Shown one piece after another: positions 51,440 through 60,371 of a stretch of 64,000 nt of DNA. Source of the DNA: Geminicoccus harenae (GTDB lineage Bacteria > Pseudomonadota > Alphaproteobacteria > Geminicoccales > Geminicoccaceae); NCBI RefSeq assembly GCF_019800005.1, contig NZ_JABGCL010000003.1, positions 124,001 to 188,000 on the forward strand, given 5' to 3'. Below the pieces are notes generated by a model. That model had not been told where the DNA came from. It was given only the letters and a program-made list of their open reading frames with translations, and did not search any database. Within the stretch, counting starts at the first letter, position 1; every line of letters begins with the position of its first letter. A program made the translations under genes and the position numbers.

Positions 51440-53425
51440 ATGGCACTGCGACTGGAGGAGACCCTTGCCACCGGTGTGACGGCCAGGCCGGACCACCCGC
51501 TCGACCCGCTCTCTGCGGAGGAGATCGTGGCGGCCTCGACCGCCGTGCGTGGCCAGTTCGAGCCGGGCACCAACCTCCTGTTCGAGACGATCGACCTGGA
51601 GGAGCCGGCCAAGGAGGTCGTGCGCGCCCACGTAGCCGGGGCGGACTTCCCGCGCGTAGCGCGGTTCAACGCCTATAAGCGCGGCGAGCCCGGCGTCTAT
51701 CAGGGCTTGGTCGACTTGGTCGCCGGCACGGTCGCCAGGATGGACTTCCTGCCCGATGCTCGGCCGATGATCTCGCCCGAAGAGTTCATGATGGTCGAGG
51801 AAGCGGCCAAGGCCGATCCACGCTTCATCGCTGCCCTGGAACGGCGTGGCCTGGCCGACAAGCTGGACCTGGTCTGCGTCGACCCCTGGAGTGCCGGCAA
51901 TTTCGGCGTGCCCGGGGAGGAGAACCGGCGCCTGGCCCACACCTTCGTGTGGGTGCGGATGTTCCCGCTCGACAACTACTATGCCCACCCGGTCGAGGGC
52001 ATCAACGTGGTGGTCGATGTCGACCAGATGACCGTCTTGCGGGTCGACGACTGGTATGAGGGCAAGGACCACCATGTCCCGGTCCCGACCACGCCCTGCA
52101 ACTATGACCACGAGATTCTGACCGAGTACCAGCCGCATCCCAAGCCGCTCGACGTCATCCAGCCCGAGGGCCCGAGCTTCACGGTCGAGGGGCACAGGAT
52201 CAGTTGGCTCGGCTGGGATCTGCGGGTCGGCTTCAACGGCCGGGAAGGCCTGGTCCTGCACCAGATCGGCTACACGAAGAACGGCAGGCGCCGGCCGATC
52301 GTGTATCGCGCGTCGATCGCCGAGATGGTGGTGCCCTACGGCTCCAAGGACAACGCGCATCACCGCAAGAACGTGTTCGACAGCGGCGAGTACGGCTTCG
52401 GCCGGCTGGTGAACTCGCTGGAGCTCGGCTGCGACTGCCTTGGGCACATCCACTATTTCGACGTGGACCTGTCCGACCTCAGCGGCAACGTGCGCACCAT
52501 CAAGAACGCGATCTGCCTCCATGAGGAGGATGCCGGGCTCGCCTGGAAGCATTTCGACTTCCGCACCGAGCGGACCGAGGTGCGGCGGATGCGCAAGCTG
52601 GTGATCTCCTCGATCACCACGGTCGGCAACTACGAGTATGCCTCCTACTGGTACATCTACCAGGACGGCAACATCGAGTTCGAGATGAAGGCGACCGGCG
52701 TCATCAACACCGCCGCCTGCATCCCGGGCCAGCCCGGCAAGTACGGTACCGAGGTGGCGCCGGGCGTGGTCGGCCAGATCCACCAGCACGTGTTCAGCGC
52801 GCGCCTCGACATGGAGGTCGACGGGCCGAACAACACGGTGGTCGAGTGCAACACGATAGCGCCGCCGATAGGGCCGGACAGCCCGCATGGCAACGTCTTC
52901 TACATGGAGGAAACCAGGCTGGCTTCCGAGCTGGCGGCCAGGCGCAACGCGAACTTCGATACCCAGCGCTACTGGAAGATCATCAACCCGGAGAAGAAGA
53001 ACTGGGTCGGCACGCCGACCGGCTACAAGCTGCTGCCGACCTCGGCGGTCAAGCCGTTCACCGACCCGCGCGGGCCGTCCGGCAAGCGGGCGGGCTTCAT
53101 GCACCACCATCTCTGGGTGACGCCGTTTGCGCCCGAGGAGCGCTATCCCGCCGGCGAGTTCATGAACCATTCCACCGGGGAGGAGGGCCTGCCGGCCTGG
53201 ACCGCGCAGGACCGGCCGGTCGAGAACACCGACATCGTCCTCTGGCACAGTTTTGGCTTGCATCACCTGCCGAGGCTCGAGGACCACCCGGTGCAGCCCT
53301 GCGTGCGCTGCGGCTTCATGCTGATGCCCACCGGATTCTTCGACCAGAACCCCGTCATCGACCTGCCGCCCGGCAAGAACCAGGCGAGCCGGACGAACGG
53401 CGGCGAGAGGTGCTGCTCGGCATAG
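51440..53425 (+). CDS. Copper amine oxidase 2 (TPQ-dependent primary-amine oxidase)
   Basis: Paralogue of the enzyme at 49064, 661 aa and colinear: TPQ precursor Tyr398 in VGNYEYASYWY, catalytic Asp314 in NVFDSGEYGFG, copper His in GQIHQHVFSARLDM and WHSFGLHHLPRLEDHP. Differences are spread along the chain, including the substrate-channel side, so a different amine preference is plausible. It also ends with vicinal cysteines (GGERCCSA), while no other Cys cluster is shared. No signal peptide. ATG 51440 has GGAGGAAAGGCGACCT upstream. A polyamine-type binding protein gene follows 22 bp downstream, so it probably belongs to that operon. Confidence 0.95.
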   Translation: MALRLEETLATGVTARPDHPLDPLSAEEIVAASTAVRGQFEPGTNLLFETIDLEEPAKEVVRAHVAGADFPRVARFNAYKRGEPGVYQGLVDLVAGTVARMDFLPDARPMISPEEFMMVEEAAKADPRFIAALERRGLADKLDLVCVDPWSAGNFGVPGEENRRLAHTFVWVRMFPLDNYYAHPVEGINVVVDVDQMTVLRVDDWYEGKDHHVPVPTTPCNYDHEILTEYQPHPKPLDVIQPEGPSFTVEGHRISWLGWDLRVGFNGREGLVLHQIGYTKNGRRRPIVYRASIAEMVVPYGSKDNAHHRKNVFDSGEYGFGRLVNSLELGCDCLGHIHYFDVDLSDLSGNVRTIKNAICLHEEDAGLAWKHFDFRTERTEVRRMRKLVISSITTVGNYEYASYWYIYQDGNIEFEMKATGVINTAACIPGQPGKYGTEVAPGVVGQIHQHVFSARLDMEVDGPNNTVVECNTIAPPIGPDSPHGNVFYMEETRLASELAARRNANFDTQRYWKIINPEKKNWVGTPTGYKLLPTSAVKPFTDPRGPSGKRAGFMHHHLWVTPFAPEERYPAGEFMNHSTGEEGLPAWTAQDRPVENTDIVLWHSFGLHHLPRLEDHPVQPCVRCGFMLMPTGFFDQNPVIDLPPGKNQASRTNGGERCCSA

Positions 53426-53447
53426 TTCATCCCGGGGGGATTGCTCG

Positions 53448-54629
53448 ATGAAGCGGAAGAATTTGTTGCAGTCCTTCAGCGCTTCCCGTCGGGAACTCCT
53501 GCGCCGATCAGCGGCCCTGGCCGGCGGCATCGCCGCCGCCTCGGCCCTGCCGCGCGCAGCGCTGGCCGCGCGCGAGAACGAGCTGACCGTCTATTGCTGG
53601 GAAGGGTACAACTCGGACAAGGTGCTGGACCCGTTCCGCACCGAGTTCGACTGCGACGTCCGTGCCCAGGGCCTGATCTCGGACCCGGATGCGGTCAACC
53701 AGCTCCGCGCCGGCGATACCCGGATCTGGGACGTCATCAACCTGAACAATAGCTGGGGCCGCCGCCAGCTCTATCCCGAGAACCTGATCGTGCCGCTCGA
53801 CCAGGAGCGGTTCCGGCCGCACTGGGACATGATGCTGCCGGAGTTCAAGTGGCCCTATCACTGGGCCATGTCCGAGGACGGCAAGGAGCTGCTCGGCAAC
53901 ATCCAGCGCTTCGGCCCGTCCGGCATGAATGTCGACACCAACGTCATCTCGGTCGAGATGGCCGAGGACCAGGGCTACAACCTGATCCTCGAGGATGACT
54001 TCGCCGGCAAGTATGCCGTCCTGAAATATGACGACTGGGCCATCATGCATACGGCGCTGGCGGCGGGCTTCAGCCCGTTCCGCAAGCTCACCGAGGACGA
54101 GATCGGCAGGTTCGAGCAGGTGATGCGCAAGGTCATCACCAACGCCGCCTTCGTTTCCGACGACATGAATGCCATAGCACTGGGCGTCATCAACGGCTCG
54201 ATCTCGGCGAGCTTCCCGGGCAGCGTATATACCGTGTCCACTGCCCGCTTCGACGGCAACCCGCACTTCACCTGCGTGGTGCCGAAGAACGGCCCGGCCG
54301 AGCTCGGCGGCAAGAACGGCGTGTGCTGGATGGAGCTGACCTCGCTGGTCAACAACCCGCAGCTCTCGCCGCGCGGCGCCGACTTCCTCGAATATGTCCT
54401 GCGTCCGGAGGTGTGCAAGAACGTCGCCTTTGCCGAGGGCACGTTCAACCCGGTGGCGCAGATGGGCGATCCCAGGGTGATGGAGCAGTTCTCGACCGAG
54501 GAACTGGACGCCTTCCAGTGGGACCGGATGCCGGAGCTGATGGCGCGCTGCGCCGACTTCGACGACATCCCCGACTATCCGAAGCTGCACGCGATCTTCA
54601 CCACCGCGCTGCGCGAAAAGGGCGTCTGA
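53448..54629 (+). CDS. Polyamine-type ABC transporter substrate-binding protein (PotD/PotF-like)
   Basis: Periplasmic receptor, 393 aa, with a Tat-like signal (SRRELLRRSAALAGGIAAAS, cleavage near ALA at residue ~41). The mature chain starts ENELTVYCWEGYNSDKVLDP, typical of spermidine/putrescine-binding proteins, followed by AGDTRIWDVINLNNSWGRRQ and later GGKNGVCWMELTSLVNNPQL. It is encoded 22 bp after amine oxidase 2 and is followed by matching ATPase and permease genes, so an amine ligand is likely; which one is unknown. Confidence 0.9.
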   Translation: MKRKNLLQSFSASRRELLRRSAALAGGIAAASALPRAALAARENELTVYCWEGYNSDKVLDPFRTEFDCDVRAQGLISDPDAVNQLRAGDTRIWDVINLNNSWGRRQLYPENLIVPLDQERFRPHWDMMLPEFKWPYHWAMSEDGKELLGNIQRFGPSGMNVDTNVISVEMAEDQGYNLILEDDFAGKYAVLKYDDWAIMHTALAAGFSPFRKLTEDEIGRFEQVMRKVITNAAFVSDDMNAIALGVINGSISASFPGSVYTVSTARFDGNPHFTCVVPKNGPAELGGKNGVCWMELTSLVNNPQLSPRGADFLEYVLRPEVCKNVAFAEGTFNPVAQMGDPRVMEQFSTEELDAFQWDRMPELMARCADFDDIPDYPKLHAIFTTALREKGV

Positions 54630-54639
54630 TCGCCCACCA

Positions 54640-54670
54640 AGGGCCGGGTCCGATCCCGGCCCTGTTCGTT
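54640..54670 (+). terminator. Attenuating hairpin between the binding-protein and ATPase genes
   Basis: AGGGCCGGG (54640-54648) pairs perfectly with CCCGGCCCT (54655-54663) around TCCGAT, followed by GTTCGTTT. It lies 10 bp after the binding-protein stop. Since the importer genes continue beyond, it probably causes partial termination that favours the binding protein. Confidence 0.65.
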
Positions 54671-54705
54671 TCCTGGCTCCGGATCACGGGAAAGCGTCCC
54701 AAGCG

Positions 54706-55797
54706 ATGGTCACCACTGAAGCTGCGGCCCAGCCGATCCTCCAGCTCCGCGCGATCGAGAAGGTCTTCGACCAGTTCGCCGCGGTCGACCGCATCACGCT
54801 CGACATCCAGGAGGGCGAGTTCTTCACGATCGTGGGGCCGTCCGGCTCGGGCAAGACCACCATGGTCCGCATGCTGGTCGGCATGGACAAGCCGACCCGC
54901 GGCGACATCCTGCTGCGCGGCCGGCGAATCAACGACGTGCCGGCCAACCGGCGGCCGACCTGCATGGTCTTCCAGTCCCTGGCCCTGTTCCCGCACCGCA
55001 CGGTCGGCCAGAACATCGAGTTCCCGCTCAAGATCCGCGGCGTCGATCCCGCCCTGCGCAAGAAGCGGGCGCTGGAGCTCCTGGCCCAGCTCCGCCTGCC
55101 CGACCACTACTACAACAAGGCGGTGACGCAGTGCTCCGGCGGCGAGCGGCAGCGCGTGGCGCTGGCCCGCGCCCTGGCGTTCGATCCCGAGATCCTGTTC
55201 TTCGACGAGCCGCTCTCCGCACTCGACTACAAGCTGCGCAAGGTGCTGGAGAAGGAGCTCAAGGACATCCACCGCCAGACCGGCAAGACCTTCGTCTACA
55301 TCACCCACTCGCTGGAAGAGGCGATGGTGATGTCCGACCGGATCGGGGTGATGAACCGCGGCCGCTTCGTCCAGGTCGGCACGCCCAACGAGATCTATGG
55401 CAGCCCGACCACCCGGTTCGTTTCCGAGTTCATGGGCGAGGTGAACATCCTGGACGTGACCGTCGGCCCCGACGGCACGGCTACCGACGATGTCACCGGT
55501 GCCCGCTACCTGGTGCCGGCATCGGCCGGTGCCGGCCCATGCTCGCTGGTGATCCGCCCGGAATCGCTGCGCTTCGTGGCTGGGCCGGGCCAGGCCCAGA
55601 ACGTCGTGACCGGCACGGTCTACAACGAGTACCTGCTGGGCTCGCGGGTCCAGTACCAGATCCGGGTCGGCGAGAAGCAGGTGCTCCTGCTCGAGAACCT
55701 GCGCGACCAGCGCTACGAGGGCGACCTGGACAGCCCGGTGACCGCCGGCTGGGACACGGGCGATTCGATGATCTTCCCGAAGGGGCTGCTGCAGTGA
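54706..55797 (+). CDS. Polyamine-type ABC transporter ATP-binding protein (PotA-like)
   Basis: ATPase of the importer, 363 aa. Walker A GPSGSGKTTMVRML, Q-loop VFQSLALFPHRTVGQN, signature CSGGERQRVALARALAFDP, Walker B ILFFDEPLSALDYKLRK and switch ITHSLEEAMVMSDRI are intact; a C-terminal TOBE-type domain begins near residue 240 (EVNILDVTVGPDG). The motif DLGATRW in both permeases is its expected docking loop. The ATG at 54706 follows the hairpin by 36 bp. Confidence 0.93.
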   Translation: MVTTEAAAQPILQLRAIEKVFDQFAAVDRITLDIQEGEFFTIVGPSGSGKTTMVRMLVGMDKPTRGDILLRGRRINDVPANRRPTCMVFQSLALFPHRTVGQNIEFPLKIRGVDPALRKKRALELLAQLRLPDHYYNKAVTQCSGGERQRVALARALAFDPEILFFDEPLSALDYKLRKVLEKELKDIHRQTGKTFVYITHSLEEAMVMSDRIGVMNRGRFVQVGTPNEIYGSPTTRFVSEFMGEVNILDVTVGPDGTATDDVTGARYLVPASAGAGPCSLVIRPESLRFVAGPGQAQNVVTGTVYNEYLLGSRVQYQIRVGEKQVLLLENLRDQRYEGDLDSPVTAGWDTGDSMIFPKGLLQ

Positions 55798-55844
55798 TGC
55801 GCCGGCCCCTGGCTTTGCGAACCTCTGCCTTCCGGAGGCGCTAG

Positions 55845-56768
55845 ATGGCGCAGGCAACCGGTATCGTGACGATCACGCCCGGCCAGAGTGCCCGAGCGGC
55901 GCCGGAGCCTTCTGGCTGGCGGGCCTGGCTCCGGCAGCCGGGCGTGCTCACCGCCCTGCCGATGGCTCTCCTGATGCTGACGGGCTTCGTGGCACCACTC
56001 CTGCTCGTGGTGGCGTTCGCCTTCATGCCGCCGCAGAGCTTCTCGATCCTGCAGCCGCCGACCCTGGCGAACTTCCAGGAGATCTTCGCCAACTCCTTCT
56101 ACCGGTCCTTTTTGGCCTCGCTCTACCTGGCCGCTGCCACCACGCTCATCTGCATGGTCGTCTGCTATCCGGTGGCCTATGCCATGGTCCGGGTGTTCGG
56201 CCGGGTCGCGGGCGTGCTGGCGCTGCTGATCACGGCACCCTTGTTCGTCGCCGACAATCTGCGCCTGGTCGGCTGGATGCTGTTCCTGGTCAAGGGCGGC
56301 GTCCTGTCCGGGGCGCTGCAGGCCTGGTTCGGCATCGCCACCGATTCGATGCTCTACACGGTGAGCGCCACCCTGTTCGGCCTGGTCTACACCTATCTGC
56401 CCTTCATGCTGTTCCCCATGATCATGGGCATCGCCATGGTGCCGCTGGAGATGCGGGAGGCGGCATTCGACCTGGGCGCCACCCGCTGGCAGGTGCTCAA
56501 GGAGGTCGACATCCCGCTGGCCATGCCGGGCATCCTGATCGGCGCGCTGATGACCTTCATCCTGGCCGCCGGTGCCTTGTCCGAGCCGCGCATCCTGGGC
56601 GGCAGCTCGGTGGTGATGATCGCCCAGGACATCCAGAACGAGTTCACCTTCGCCCAGAACTGGCCGAAGGGCTCGGCCTTGTCGGTGCTGATGATCCTGG
56701 TGGCCGGCGTGCTCGCCGTGACGCTGCTCCGGCGCATCGACCTCGATGGCATCTTCGGGCGGAGATGA
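55845..56768 (+). CDS. Polyamine-type ABC transporter permease (PotB-like)
   Basis: Inner-membrane permease, 307 aa, six hydrophobic segments, first at PMALLMLTGFVAPLLLVVAF. The EAA loop reads PLEMREAAFDLGATRWQVLK, the standard ATPase contact. YPVAYAMVRVFGRVAG and YLPFMLFPMIMGIAMV are typical of PotB/PotH. ATG 55845 has CCGGAGGCGCTAG upstream, 47 bp after the ATPase gene. Confidence 0.92.
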   Translation: MAQATGIVTITPGQSARAAPEPSGWRAWLRQPGVLTALPMALLMLTGFVAPLLLVVAFAFMPPQSFSILQPPTLANFQEIFANSFYRSFLASLYLAAATTLICMVVCYPVAYAMVRVFGRVAGVLALLITAPLFVADNLRLVGWMLFLVKGGVLSGALQAWFGIATDSMLYTVSATLFGLVYTYLPFMLFPMIMGIAMVPLEMREAAFDLGATRWQVLKEVDIPLAMPGILIGALMTFILAAGALSEPRILGGSSVVMIAQDIQNEFTFAQNWPKGSALSVLMILVAGVLAVTLLRRIDLDGIFGRR

Positions 56769-56772
56769 GTGC

Positions 56773-57579
56773 ATGAACGAGATCCGCCGTCCGGCGCGCT
56801 GGCTCTACGGGACGTTGATCGCCCTGGTGCTGCTGTTCGTCTACCTGCCCATGATGACGCTGGTGATGGCGTCCTTCTCCCGCTCCAAGTTCTTCAAGTT
56901 CCCGATCCCGCAGTTCGCGACCAACTGGTATGCGGACGTGTTCGCATCGCTCTCGATCCGCAGCTTCTTCTGGACCTCGCTGGTGATCGCCCTGCTGGTC
57001 GCCACGATCGCCACGGTGCTGGCCTTTTTCGGTGCCCTGGCATTCGCCCGCTACCGCTGGGCCGGCCGCAAGCTCTACCAGAAGATCCTCCTGCTCCCGA
57101 TCCTGTTCCCCCAGGCGGTGCTGGGTCTGGCCCTGCTCTTGTGGTTCTCCGCGATCGGGGTCACGCCGTCCTGGCAGGCCGCGGTGTTCGCCCATCTGGT
57201 CTGGATCGCGCCCATCACCACGCTGGTAATCGCCATCCAGGTCTATGCCTTCGACCCGGCGATGGAGGAGGCCGCGGTCGACCTGGGTGCGACCCGCTGG
57301 CAGACCCTGAAGGAGGTCACCCTGCCGATCCTCACGCCGGGCATCGTGTCGGGCTTCCTGTCCGCCTTTCTCCTGTCCTGGGCGAACTTCCCGCTCTCGA
57401 TGTTCTCGACCGGCGCCGACCAGACCATCCCCGAATGGATCAGCGCCAAGATCCAGTCCGGCTACACGCCGCAGGTGCCGGCCGTCGGCACGCTCACCAT
57501 GCTGGCCGCGGTCATCGTGATGGCGCTGGGCGGCTTCGCGGCCTGGCTCCATGCCAGGCGCCGTGCTGGCCTCGCCTGA
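56773..57579 (+). CDS. Polyamine-type ABC transporter permease (PotC-like)
   Basis: Second membrane subunit, 268 aa. YLPMMTLVMASFSRSKFFKF is the PotC/PotI-type first segment and loop; EEAAVDLGATRWQTLKEVTL is the EAA loop. ATG 56773 (MNEIRRPARWLYG) is preferred over the frame opening at 56746, which overlaps the preceding gene by 23 bp. Last gene of the amine uptake/oxidation group; no clear T-rich terminator follows, only a GC hairpin (ACCGGGTAGCCCGGT near 57606). Confidence 0.92.
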   Translation: MNEIRRPARWLYGTLIALVLLFVYLPMMTLVMASFSRSKFFKFPIPQFATNWYADVFASLSIRSFFWTSLVIALLVATIATVLAFFGALAFARYRWAGRKLYQKILLLPILFPQAVLGLALLLWFSAIGVTPSWQAAVFAHLVWIAPITTLVIAIQVYAFDPAMEEAAVDLGATRWQTLKEVTLPILTPGIVSGFLSAFLLSWANFPLSMFSTGADQTIPEWISAKIQSGYTPQVPAVGTLTMLAAVIVMALGGFAAWLHARRRAGLA

Positions 57580-57736
57580 GCGGCGACCGGGCTGCCGGGC
57601 GATGACCGGGTAGCCCGGTATGCCGGGGCCGAGGCCGGCCGCCGGCATTTCCATTTCGTTCACTGTTTCCAGGCAATCCTGCGCTTCGAGGAAACGCGAC
57701 GGGCTCACGTAGAGGCCGCGCAAGCCGGAGCGCCTG

Positions 57737-58438
57737 ATGATGCCGAGCATCATCCGTGCAGGCCTCGTCGCGGGGCTGGCACTGACATGTAGTCTCTTGC
57801 CCAGGGCGGTGGTCGCGATGCCCGCCATTTTCGAGACGGTGGAGGTGCGGGCGGACCGGCAGCTCGCCCTGCCGCAGTGGCGGCGGGTCGCCCAGCAGGT
57901 ATTGGCCGAGGCGCCGATCTACCGCGCCTGTGCCGAGGCCGCGCCCGCCTGCCCGTCCAAGGCCACGATCGCCTGGCAGGCCCTGCTGCAGGACCTGCAG
58001 GGCCAGGATCGCCTGAGCCAGGTGCGGGCGCTCAACCGCTTCGCCAACCGCATTCCCTATCGCTCCGACCAGGAGGTCTGGGGACGGAGCGACTACTGGG
58101 CGTCGCCGCTGGAGTTCCTGCGCCGGACCGGCGACTGCGAGGACTATGCGATCCTGAAGTACCATTCCCTGCGCCAGCTCGGCGTGCCGGCCAGCGACAT
58201 GCGCATGGTCGTGGTCCAGGACACGATGCGCAACCTCGCCCATGCGGTGCTGGTGGTGCTGGTCGACGGCCGGCTCCTGGTCATGGACAACCTGACCAAC
58301 GCGATCATGCCGCAGGAGCGCACCCCCCATTATGTCCCCTATTACTCGGTGAACGAGGAGGCCCGCTGGGCGCATCTGGAGCGCGGCGGCCAGCGCTTGG
58401 CAGCGCTGGCTACCGGCCGGCCGGCACCGTCACGCTGA
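57737..58438 (+). CDS. LapG-like transglutaminase-type cysteine peptidase (BTLCP, C93)
   Basis: A 233-aa periplasmic cysteine peptidase of the bacterial transglutaminase-like family that includes LapG, a Ca-dependent protease that releases RTX adhesins. A signal peptide (GLVAGLALTCSLLPRAVVA) leads, then the catalytic triad: RRTGDCEDYAILKYHSLRQL (Cys134), NLAHAVLVVLVDG (His) and LLVMDNLT (Asp). WASPLEFL before the Cys is also LapG-like. No LapD-type partner is nearby, so the substrate is open; the RTX proteins at the start of the window are about 55 kb away. The stop overlaps the convergent phaC by 9 bp. Confidence 0.88.
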   Translation: MMPSIIRAGLVAGLALTCSLLPRAVVAMPAIFETVEVRADRQLALPQWRRVAQQVLAEAPIYRACAEAAPACPSKATIAWQALLQDLQGQDRLSQVRALNRFANRIPYRSDQEVWGRSDYWASPLEFLRRTGDCEDYAILKYHSLRQLGVPASDMRMVVVQDTMRNLAHAVLVVLVDGRLLVMDNLTNAIMPQERTPHYVPYYSVNEEARWAHLERGGQRLAALATGRPAPSR

Positions 58439-60256
58439 CGGGTCGGCCGGGCTGGCCGGGCTGGTGTCGGCCCGGGTCTTCACATAGCTCCCGGGCGCGT
58501 CCTCGAGGGCGGGCAGGCCGCCTGCTCCCGGCACCCGGGCAGGCACCAGGGGGCCCGACTGCGGCTTGAGCCAGTCGCGCCAGTCGTCCCACCAGCTGCC
58601 CGCATGCTCCGTGGCGCCCGCCAGCCAGTCGGAAGGATCGGGCGGCAGCTCGTCGTTGACCCAGTAGCCGTACTTGCCCGAGTGCGGCGGGTTGACCACG
58701 CCCGCGATATGGCCGGAGCCCGCCAGCACGAAGCGCTTGGGTCCCTGGTAGATCTGTGTCGCGGCATAGGTGCTCCGCCAGGGCGCGATATGATCCTCGC
58801 GGGTGCTGATCCAGTAGACCGGCAGCTTCACCTTGCGCAGGTCGATCGGCACGCCGCAAAGCGAGATCCCGCCCGGCTCGACCAGCTTGTTCTCGTGATA
58901 GAACTTGCGCAGGTAGAAGCTGTGCATCGTCGCCGGCATGCGGGTGCTGTCGCTGTTCCAGTACAGCAGGTCGAACGGGAACGGCTCCTTGCCGAGCAGG
59001 TAGTTGTTCACGACGAACGACCAGATCAGGTCGTTGGCCCGCAGCATGTTGAAGGTGTGGGCCATCTCCGCACCTTCCAGATAGCCGGTGCGCGCCATCT
59101 GGGTCTCGATGGCCTTGAGCTGCTCCTCGTCGATGAACACGCCGAGCTCGCCCGGCTGCTCGAAGTCGACCAGCGTCGTGAAGAACGTCACCGCCTTGAT
59201 CCGGTTGTCCCGCTTCGTCGCCATGTAGGCCAGCGTCGAGGCCATCAGCGTGCCGCCCAGGCAGTAGCCGATCGCGTTGATCGTCTTCTCACCGACCGCC
59301 TGCTCGATCGCGTCGAGCGCTGCCAGGATGCCTTCGCGCATGTAGTCCTCGAAGCTCTTGTGCGCGAGCTTCGCATCCGGGTTGACCCAGGAGACCACGA
59401 AGGTGGTGAAGCCCTGGTCACAGCAATACTTGATGAAGCTGTTCTTGGGCTGGAGGTCCAGGATGTAGAACTTGTTGATCCAGGGCGGCACGATCAGGAG
59501 CGGGCGCTTGTGCTGCTTCTCCGTGGTGGGCGCATACTGGATGAGCTGCATGAGATCGTTCTGGTAGACCACCTTGCCCGGGGTGGTGGCGATGTTCCGC
59601 CCCACCTCAAAGGCCTCCAGGTCGGTCATCTTGATCGACAGCCGGCCCTTGCCGCGCTCCAGGTCCTCCAGCAGATGGCTGAGCCCCTTCAGCAGGTTCT
59701 CGCCCTTGGTGTCGATCGTCTCGCGCAGGACCTGGGGGTTGGTGGCCACGAAGTTCGAGGGGGCCAGCGCATCGACGAACTGGCGGGTGTAGAAGGCCAG
59801 CTTGGCCTGGGTCTTCTCGTCCAGCCCGTCGGTCTCGCTGACCGTCTTGAGCAGGAAGCGGGAGGTCAGCAGATAGGACTGCTTGATGAAGTCGAACACG
59901 GGGTTCTCTTCCCAAGCCGCGTCCTTGAAGCGCCGGTCGCCGCGCTCGGGCACCACCACCGCTTCCGGCTCCCCGCCGAGCAGGCGCGAGGTCGTGGAGT
60001 TCCACAAGCGCAGATAGTCCTGCCAGAGCGAGAACTGCGCGCTCATCACCTCGGCCGGGCTGGACCACAGCCTGGCACCCAGCTCGACCATCGCCGAGCC
60101 CAGCCCCAGCGGGTCCATGCCCGGAGGTGCCTGCTCCAGGAGCTGCTGGCGTTCCATGAAGTCCTGGACGAGCTTCTGGCTGCGTCCGGCAATCTCGCCG
60201 AGGATCGCCGCTGTGTCCGGCTCATCGGCAGCTACCGCCTTCGCTTGTTCGCCCAT
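58430..60256 (-). CDS. phaC: Class I poly(3-hydroxyalkanoate) synthase
   Basis: Polymerises hydroxyacyl-CoA into PHA granules, 608 aa. The N-terminal PhaC_N domain (WEENPVFDFIKQSYLLTSRF) is followed by the alpha/beta hydrolase core with the lipase-like box GYCLGGTL (catalytic Cys332), Asp in STREDHIAPWRS and His in LAGSGHIAGVVNPP. PPWINKFYILDLQPKNSFIK is diagnostic for class I. The frame is open to 60523, but ATG 60256 (MGEQAKAVAADEPDTAAI) gives family length. No phaA/phaB/phasin genes are adjacent. Divergent from the lipoprotein gene at 60372. Confidence 0.95.
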   Translation of the reverse strand: MGEQAKAVAADEPDTAAILGEIAGRSQKLVQDFMERQQLLEQAPPGMDPLGLGSAMVELGARLWSSPAEVMSAQFSLWQDYLRLWNSTTSRLLGGEPEAVVVPERGDRRFKDAAWEENPVFDFIKQSYLLTSRFLLKTVSETDGLDEKTQAKLAFYTRQFVDALAPSNFVATNPQVLRETIDTKGENLLKGLSHLLEDLERGKGRLSIKMTDLEAFEVGRNIATTPGKVVYQNDLMQLIQYAPTTEKQHKRPLLIVPPWINKFYILDLQPKNSFIKYCCDQGFTTFVVSWVNPDAKLAHKSFEDYMREGILAALDAIEQAVGEKTINAIGYCLGGTLMASTLAYMATKRDNRIKAVTFFTTLVDFEQPGELGVFIDEEQLKAIETQMARTGYLEGAEMAHTFNMLRANDLIWSFVVNNYLLGKEPFPFDLLYWNSDSTRMPATMHSFYLRKFYHENKLVEPGGISLCGVPIDLRKVKLPVYWISTREDHIAPWRSTYAATQIYQGPKRFVLAGSGHIAGVVNPPHSGKYGYWVNDELPPDPSDWLAGATEHAGSWWDDWRDWLKPQSGPLVPARVPGAGGLPALEDAPGSYVKTRADTSPASPADPSA

Positions 60257-60371
60257 GTTCTTGGACCCTCGGTGCCTTTGCCTCCGCCCCCAGACCTCGT
60301 GTAGACGAGCCGTGCCGCTCCTGCCAACGATGCCGGGCGATTGTGGAACCGCTAACCCAGACGGACGTGGC

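Noticed and set aside
48800..53530. Two long minus-strand frames (750 and 710 codons) antisense to the amine oxidases
   Set aside because: Their mutual resemblance only mirrors the paralogy of the oxidases on the plus strand; translations lack domains.
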